Origin: Clarkia xantiana subsp. parviflora
Taxonomy: Eukaryota > Streptophyta > Magnoliopsida > Myrtales > Onagraceae
Length of the DNA: 64,000 nucleotides
Assembly: GCA_036873135.1 (NCBI GenBank)
Contig: JAPTYO010000008.1
Coordinates: 28,918,761 to 28,982,760 of the forward strand
Direction of reading: 5' to 3'
Shown: in pieces, positions 57,301 through 64,000 of the stretch
Numbering within the stretch: the first letter of the stretch is position 1
Layout: the number at the start of each line of letters is the position of its first letter
Translations under genes and position numbers: made by a program
Notes under the pieces: generated by a model
The model's database searches: none
What the model saw: the letters and a program-made list of their open reading frames with translations, nothing else
What the model was told of the DNA's origin: nothing

Positions 57301-58050
57301 ATCAAAGGGCTATCATGTGCATACATATCAAAGGAGGGTACCACCCCTATACTTAAAAAGGTGTCTATAATGTTCATATATATCAAAGGAGGGTACCATC
57401 CCCCTATACATCATCAAATGGCTATCATGTCCATATATATCAAAGGAGGGTACCATCCCCCTAGGCATCATCAAATAGCTATCATGTCCATATATATCAA
57501 AGGAGGGTACCATCCTCATATACATCATCAAATGACTATCATGTCCATATATACCAAAGAAGGCTACCATCCCCCTATACATCATTAAATGGCTATCGTG
57601 TCCATATATATCAAAGGAGGGTACCATCCCCCTATACTTCAACAGGTGACTATCATGTCAATATATATCAAAGGAGGGTACCACCCCCAATACATCAACA
57701 ATGGCTATCATGTCCATATATATATCAAAGGAGGGTACCACCCCCCCTATACTTCAACAGGTGACTATCATGTCAATATATATCAAATATCAAAGGAGGG
57801 TACCACCCCCAATACATCAACAATGGCTATCATGTCCATATATATCAAAGGAGGGTACCACCCCCTATACTTCAACAGGTGACTATCATGTCCATATATA
57901 TCAAAGGAGAGTACCACCCCATATACTTCAACAGGTGGCTATCATGTCCATATATATCAAATGAGGGTACCACCCCCCCCCCACCACGGCTATCATGCCC
58001 AAATATCTCAAAGGAGGGAACCATACCCCTATATCACAAAGGTGGCTATC
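57300..58050. repeat. 57-bp tandem array, about 13 copies
   Basis: CTATCATGTCCATATATATC followed by AAAGGAGGGTACCACCCCC recurs at 57422, 57479, 57536, 57593 and 57650 (57-bp step), then with small indels to 58050. Frames rich in SIYIKGGYHPP come from the repeat. Confidence 0.92.
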
Positions 58051-60851
58051 ATATCCACGGAAGAAGGTTAAACATATATAGAAACCCAGTAAATCTTATC
58101 ATCAAAGGACTTGTACCTTTAATTACACTATACTCGGTATAGCCGAGCATGAGGCTTCATCACCATGAAGATATCATGTTCGCTTCACGAAGTCCAACAA
58201 CCCCAACATTAAAGAACAAGGAGCCAAATTAAGGAAAAGAGTCTCCAGCAAACCTATAAGCGACTGTAAATAGCCTAATCGGACGCTTACCCGACCATCA
58301 TAGAGTTAAGCAAAAGCTAAAGCCATTACTCAACTTGGGGGAAACGCGGGATACTCGTCCAATTAAGCAAATGACATTCCTCACTCAAGAAGAAAGGATT
58401 TCCAAGAAGAACGCGATAGTAGTACCTGTCGGCAAAGACAAAAACCTCAACGCAAAATCTGAGTGTATGCCCTATGGGTATAGCAGGACAACAACTTCAG
58501 GGTCACCACCAACATCACAAAAATGGTGACATGGAGGTGCCAACCTTACAACCACCTCACGCGAGGTAGGAGCAAACTATGCCAATCTAAGCCATAGCCA
58601 AGTCCGTACCCTTTCCCATATTCGGGATCCAGGTTGTGCCTATTCAAACCAATTGGTGATCACCTCCATCACACCTCACAAGCAAGTAAGAAAACTTCAA
58701 GGAGGCCAAGGAAGTAGCAACCAAACACAAGGAGACTGTCAACCACAGAAAACCAGGGAGACGAAGCATATAATAAACAAGTACACCAGGAAGAGGGGCA
58801 ATGACATGTCAGAAATCATCAACCACCCCATAATGTGTTATACAAGCCATCAAGAGCAACATACCCAAGAGTACATCCCAAAGTGCATGGAGATCAAATG
58901 CTTACTATGGGGGCAAAGACGCATGCATGGATGATAAAATACTCATTAAGGGAAAGTCTATGAAGCATATGCAAATATCACAAACACTCACAAGAGGGAG
59001 GGAGGGGGGGTAAACAAAGTAAACCCAATGATACCTAGTGTAGTCAATGAGGGAATCAAGCACCTGCAACAAGCTATGTATTAACTAGTGGCATGGAATG
59101 AACGACCAACGAATGACACCCCCAAACACGTACACGACTTCGCCATCGGGATGGAGCAAAAGTAAAAAGGAAATAGACTACCAACATTCGCTGAAGCTAG
59201 ATGCACGCCTCGCCATCAAGGATACCCCTTGCAATTTTACTCGTCCATTCGGATAAATGTGCCCAAGCAGGAAAGAGGATTAGACACATCAAAATCTGAA
59301 AAACTTAGCATAAGAACTCAAGCAAGACATGGGTCAAGCATCCCTTGCTTAAAATTTAAAGCATACCCACCACCAAGGGTAACACCATTTTCGAGCTATA
59401 AGGAAGGATCTCATGGTCACAGCCACCTCCCTACACCAACCCAGGGAGAGACAGATGCATAATGATATCAGGTGTATGGACAATCTCCACTAAAATGAAA
59501 GCAACTCCTCAAACTACAGTAATGGCGGAACTCATCAGCCCTCACAAGAACAGCACCCCAACCTACAAGACGATACACACCATCCCTACTCACACACTCG
59601 AGATGCAAAGCATGCTCACTACGGGAACAACCTTATATATGAGCTACCAAGCGTAGCCAATACAAGGAGTATCCCTCTACATACAACAACATGTCCACTA
59701 CGGGGGCACGCATACATTAATCAGTTACCACGTGTAATCAACACAAGGGTAAACCCCTACATCAAAAGATATCAAAATACTCACTACAGGAGTAATGATA
59801 CATACATGAGCTGCCAAGTGCAGCCATCTCAAGGGATAATCTCCCGTGTCCAGAACGCTAAGCACGTCCAATATAAGGGACAACTATACATATACAATCT
59901 CATATATGCAGGTTTCGCAATCAAAGCCAGGGGCTAACCCCCCAACGCCCGAAGCATTCCCACTACGGGGGCAACCATATACTTACAACTCTATATGCAC
60001 AGGTCACAGAGCATGAGTAATACAAAGGCTAAGCCCCCACTTATGGAGGCGCAAGGTATGCATACCATGGAAGTAACCTCAGCACTGAGCCGCAAAGGCA
60101 AAACCACCATTCGTGAAGCCCCGAGACCAAATTACAAAGATTATCTACAAAGGGAGAAACCCCTTAACCTACACAAAGGGAGTAACGCTCCAACGTGTAT
60201 GAAGGGAACAACATTCTACATATATTTATAAAGACTCTTTTATACGAAGAGTAAGATGAGGAATTTTAACCATTCTCATATTCATCTATATAGAGTGAAT
60301 TACAGGGATAAGGCCACAGGACAATGCCCACACTCCGACAAACACAGGGGGGGAACGCCATGCCCATTGAAGGCCAAAGCTAAAAGATCATACTTGCACC
60401 CCCGCAAAGGGAGTGCGACACCCCTCCAAGCGCCCTATCGGTTCTAGGAACCCTAGAAGGAAGTCCCTCCAATAAGGAGATAGACCTAAAGGCTAAGGGA
60501 TGGCATATGGCCTCTCTTATATAGAGATGTATCAAACGCTTCTACAAGAAACTCCAATGTAATGGAGACTCAAATGAAAGGACACACTCCTAAGGCTAAG
60601 TAAAACGAGACCAAGGCTCGTGACTCTTACCCTTATACAATATCTATACATGGAATAAATTTGCTTAAATTAACAATAACATTTTGTTTACCCGGCTTCT
60701 TTAGACAGGAGGCAAGGAAAACTACGACGTTCCTCGAGCAATCGATAAAGGTCGTGATCATCATAAAGGTACATTTCGCAACTCGCTTGAGAGATACTCC
60801 ACAAAAATAGAGTCAAGTAAAGGTTAAACCATTTCTTGACTCGGGGGAAAA

Positions 60852-61708
60852 TGATGGATATACGCCCAAGCTTTTATAAATTGGACCCGATAAATGGGTC
60901 GTGATCGATTATAATTTGAAATTTGGAAAACGGACACCCGATGCCCAACACTTAGGTCCAAAAACACCCGTGTAGCGAAACACACCCAGAAGACCCCGAG
61001 GGACAGAAGCCCCTCGGAGGTAACCCGAGCAGCGCATCCATGATCGGGTACCCCGAGCGAGGCCCCCTCGCTAGGGTAACCCAAGCGAGGTCCTGGGGAT
61101 ACCCGCCCGGGTATCCCCCCTCCGTCCGGACGAGTTCCACTCTTCCGGACCCCTACACCCGAACGATATTTCGCCCGGTGCTCGCCCTCGAAGGCCACTC
61201 TCAAAACACTTAACCACATTAAGCTCATATACGGTCGAACCGAGGTCAAACGCACCTTATTTACAGTCAAGACCAAATTATATTACGAAACTGCCATAAC
61301 TGGACCAGGAAATCACTGGAACCGGGGCGGTCCAATAGGAACTCTATAAATAAAAGCTCTCCTCCCACCATTCAAGGGTAATCTTGCTATCTCTCTCTAG
61401 CACTTACTTTCTATCTCTAAAAGCATATATTAAGCATCAGAGAGGGCTCATCGAGTGCCACCCCCTCGTGGTCTCGATATTACCCCTTTTACAGATATCT
61501 CAAGGAGAAGGAAGGGCGGAGGTCCAAAGCAAGAAGACACTCAGGACACCGTGTGCAAACAGTGGGCTTACCGGGAACCCCCTCCCCGGTGCCCATTTGC
61601 AGGTATACGAGAAGAAGAAGCCCACAGAGTGGGAATACTAAAAGGAGAAGCCCATGAAGAAGGAGAGAACGGAAGGAGAAGCCCACGAAGGAAACTCGTG
61701 AGCAAACA
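60852..61708 (+). mobile_element. 3' LTR of the LARD
   Basis: Starts TGATGGATATACGCCC directly after the polypurine tract and ends GTGAGCAAACA. TATA box CTATAAATAA at 61344-61353. It diverges from the 5' LTR by many point changes and small indels, so this insertion is older than the Tat element at 28.6-40.8 kb. Confidence 0.9.
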
Positions 61709-61713
61709 GAAAT

Positions 61714-62787
61714 GATTCATCAACCATATCAAGACCGACTAAGAACTATGGTGTTTCGAAAGAGAAACCTGGTTATGCAAAATTATCATTTGGTTTCGGG
61801 GTAACACAACATGATCAAATTTTTCCAGATCGTCGTGATGAACTATGTTCGTCTACTACCACATTCTGGGCTAGATAAGAATTTACGATAGCATATGACA
61901 TTCTCATTCCTGATATAAAATAAATACAGGTTATGCTATCGACGCGCATTTCATACTGTGCATGCCATGTTCGACCACGGGGTCAAGCTCGGTTGTGTTA
62001 GTCGAAATCTTCTAAGATTTTAAAGGACACAAACTTCTTCACTTTGAGTGTGTGACTGATCCCGGGTTCTGTATGAAGGAGCACCCAAAGTAGCCTTACC
62101 ACTCGGAACTCATATCCAAGGTTGGGCTCAATGTTAGCTCCCAGGCGTACGAGCATATCGCCCGAACAAAAAGACCAAGTGACCACGTTTTGGGCACCAG
62201 TTGAGTTTGAATAAGGATATGAGCGATGGGGATGGTCATGCAGATATGTCATTCCCCGACTCTTGTATTCAATAGGTGGCCACCAACCAGATATTAGTTA
62301 AAGGTTGTGAATACTTGTGCGGATGCCTTGGAGAAGTATTTGTTAGGAGATAAAACTGGGGAGCGAGCCCAGGCCCACTACTTAAGCCCAGTGAGGTTCC
62401 ATACTAAAACCAATTGGTAATAGTAGGAGTAGCCCACCAAGCTTATATAGTGTTCCAACTCTTCAAATCTAACCGATGTGGTACACTTGACTCACATGTA
62501 CAAGTAACAGTATTCACTTGTGGAAACTAGGAAATTGGAGAATAACAGCTGACCATGGGTACAACGCGGCACAGAGAAGTAACAGGTTGATAACAGGTTA
62601 GAAATAAACGTTCTGCGGACGCTACAACACTCTTAACCGATGAGTAGCACGATGTCCGTTGTGTCTACCGGTCGCATGGCAAACCTCGTATAAACAATAC
62701 GAAAACTGGATTGGATCATTGAATGCATATTGATGTGGTGGTCAACAACATATTAATTGGTACACACCCATTCCAGCGAGTGGGAGC
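61714..62787 (+). mobile_element. Copia element C, 3' non-coding region after the LARD
   Basis: This continues the copia remnant ending at 52839. It parallels the minus-strand region 24322-25260 of element B and ends with the polypurine tract GAGTGGGAGC (62778-62787). No coding frame. Confidence 0.75.
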
Positions 62788-63360
62788 TGTTGGCATTTGG
62801 TGTAAATGGTCGCCGTAATAGAATCCTATTAATATAAGCCCAATATGTTAAATCTAAATTGGGATATGGAACATACGGGATTTTGGGTCAGGCCAAATCC
62901 CATGAGCCATGTGTGACCCAAAATTGGGCAAACCCTTTTATTTGGTATTTCGGTCGAACTATAGGGAAAGCCCTAGGCGGGCTTTACCCACCTCCTCTTA
63001 TAAATAGGAGATGTTAGGGGATTTATTAAGGTTAATCACTTTTTCGCTTTTAGTTGAGACAAAATAAATCTTCTCTCTCTCACATCAAAGTTTCGGCCGA
63101 ACCATTCCTCACCCAAGGTGGTGTCGAAATTGTGTTAACAATTTACCCCATAGATCCATCCCAGCAACCGGATGAAGAAACTTTGCTATGGAGACCATAG
63201 CCAGTGGATTGCTCTTCAACAAGGGTTTCCGCATGACACTGTCCGGCAGATCGTGAACTCCCTCTTGACGTTCTTTGGCTACGGAAAGCAAAACTGGTAT
63301 GTGCTCCATTTCCGCTGCGTAATTAATTTACCAAGCATGAACATGTGTTTTAATCTGTAA
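62788..63360 (+). mobile_element. 3' LTR of copia element C (right end approximate)
   Basis: Starts TGTTGGCATTTGGTG after the polypurine tract. It has CTCTTATAAATAGGAG near 62994-63009 as promoter, and TTTCCGCTGCGTAATTAATT matching the LTR of element A. The CA end is not clear, and the LTR probably ends between 63340 and 63400. Confidence 0.65.
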
Positions 63361-64000
63361 TTGTATCCCCTAAATCCATCAGCTTGTCTTATCTATATAT
63401 AGCCTTCAAGACAACTCACAAACCTAACTCTCAATTTTATATATAATACCACTGCACTATCTATATAGATATCTATGTATTTTAGTCAACTCATATATAT
63501 CTATAATTATCATGAGCTGATATATATACATACATATATATATATATATATATATTACATATTACATATGTAAACACATAATTTTGGTCCGCGCGTAGCA
63601 CGTTCAAAATGTCATATGTGACGCGTAAAAAAAAGGAAGTATTTAAATATGGAAGGTCGCGAAGTTTCTAAAGATAGGACTGACTTAAAATAGGATAGTG
63701 TATATGCATTATTTATTGTAAAATATTTAGAAAATATATTATGTGTATTTATGGTGAAATACATAAATATATATATATATATATATGTATATTTTCGGAA
63801 TATTAAATGCATATATTTTTCAGATTTTATTTTCCTAGTTCAGGGGTCCTAGTTTAGCTATAAATAAGGTTCTTTTACATGTAAAAAAGACACCAGCAAT
63901 AATAATAATACATAAGATCTCGTAACCTGTGCAGATTTGTCTTCTAGTGAAAAAGTTTTTTTTTTTTCTGGTAGTCTTCCTCCCGTCTGTTCAGCCCCGC
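63361..64000. other. AT-rich DNA, nothing recognised
   Basis: Short (TA)n runs at about 63532-63554 and 63766-63786. No gene, paired ends or RNA signature. Confidence 0.5.

Larger units (their letters stand above)
53735..60851 (+). mobile_element. LARD internal region: PBS, non-coding body, PPT
   Basis: After the PBS, ATGGCAACAAATAAAAGG ends at a stop within seven codons, and a 76-codon frame (53829-54059) follows that resembles no gag. The rest contains only short, unlike frames and A/C-rich DNA with CACTACGGGGGCAAC-type phrases recurring between 59600 and 60000. The strand is purine/C-biased (few T) throughout. Three tandem arrays occupy 56190-58050. No coding function is supported. Confidence 0.8.
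52840..61708 (+). mobile_element. LARD-like non-coding LTR retrotransposon, 8.9 kb, nested in copia C
   Basis: LTRs of 895 bp (52840-53734) and 857 bp (60852-61708) enclose 7.1 kb without any gag-pol domain in six frames. It has TTGGCGCCGTTTACGG as PBS (53735-53750) and CTCGGGGGAAAA as polypurine tract (60840-60851). GAAA(T) flanks both outer ends (52836-52839 and 61709-61713). The two flanks join into one copia 3' region: GACGTCTTGATGG before, ATATCAAGACCGACTAAGAAC after, as in element B near 25180-25230. Large LTRs, a long non-coding interior and intact cis signals define a large retrotransposon derivative. PBS, PPT and LTR motifs link it to the Tat clade, whose proteins could mobilise it. 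Confidence 0.9.

Noticed and set aside
56189..58142. Regularly spaced repeats resembling a CRISPR array, and frames rich in GGYHPP
   Set aside because: Plant nuclear DNA inside an LTR element. Units are contiguous tandem repeats with no unique spacers and no cas genes.

Overview
The window is nuclear DNA of a flowering plant, most likely a eudicot. It is AT-rich and has spliceosomal introns, one intron-containing JAZ/TIFY gene, and layer upon layer of plant-type LTR retrotransposons and MITE/foldback elements. I see no bacterial, organellar or viral gene set. The species cannot be named from the sequence alone.

The only convincing host gene is a JASMONATE-ZIM-DOMAIN (JAZ) repressor on the + strand. 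It has five coding exons between 15643 and 17403 and encodes 235 aa, with an N-terminal MYC-binding-like segment, a TIFY/ZIM motif and a complete Jas degron. A G-box lies upstream. The intron inside the Jas motif carries an in-frame stop directly after the splice site, so intron retention would give a Jas-truncated repressor. Two of its introns end in tandem CAGCAG acceptors.

Layout. 1-7.1 kb: AT-rich DNA with a 337-bp MITE, two hAT-like elements with exact 8-bp target duplications, an 862-bp nearly perfect palindrome with an exact 9-bp duplication, and a Ty3/gypsy LTR scrap. 7.9-12.6 kb: a decayed minus-strand Ty1/copia element ending in its 5' LTR. 12.6-13.6 kb: C-rich DNA of unknown origin. 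13.6-15.2 kb: the 3' end and LTR of a Tat-type gypsy element abutting a second MITE copy. 15.2-17.6 kb: the JAZ gene. 17.8-21.2 kb: foldback and duplicated AT-rich repeats. 21.6-23.4 kb: a TRIM-like LTR cluster with a nested MITE. 23.9-27.4 kb: a minus-strand copia remnant interrupted by a 474-bp insertion.

28.6-40.8 kb: a complete 12.2-kb Tat-lineage Ty3/gypsy element on the minus strand, with LTRs, PPT, PBS region and the 5-bp target duplication GTTCA. It has gag, protease, RT, dual RNase H and integrase, all broken by four lesions, plus a multi-exon gene on the opposite strand. 41.3-41.7 kb: an older LTR. 42.5-47.8 kb: a complete 5.3-kb minus-strand Ty1/copia element with target duplication CCACC and several frame lesions. 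48.2-49.7 kb: a 1.5-kb Mutator-like inverted-repeat element (9-bp duplication) whose arms carry a tRNA-derived SINE-like unit. 51.9-63.4 kb: a plus-strand copia remnant split by an 8.9-kb LARD-like non-coding LTR element (52840-61708) full of 57- and 74-bp tandem repeats.

Apart from the JAZ gene, almost everything here is parasitic DNA. The elements nest inside one another, and the exact target duplications let the order of insertion be read directly.
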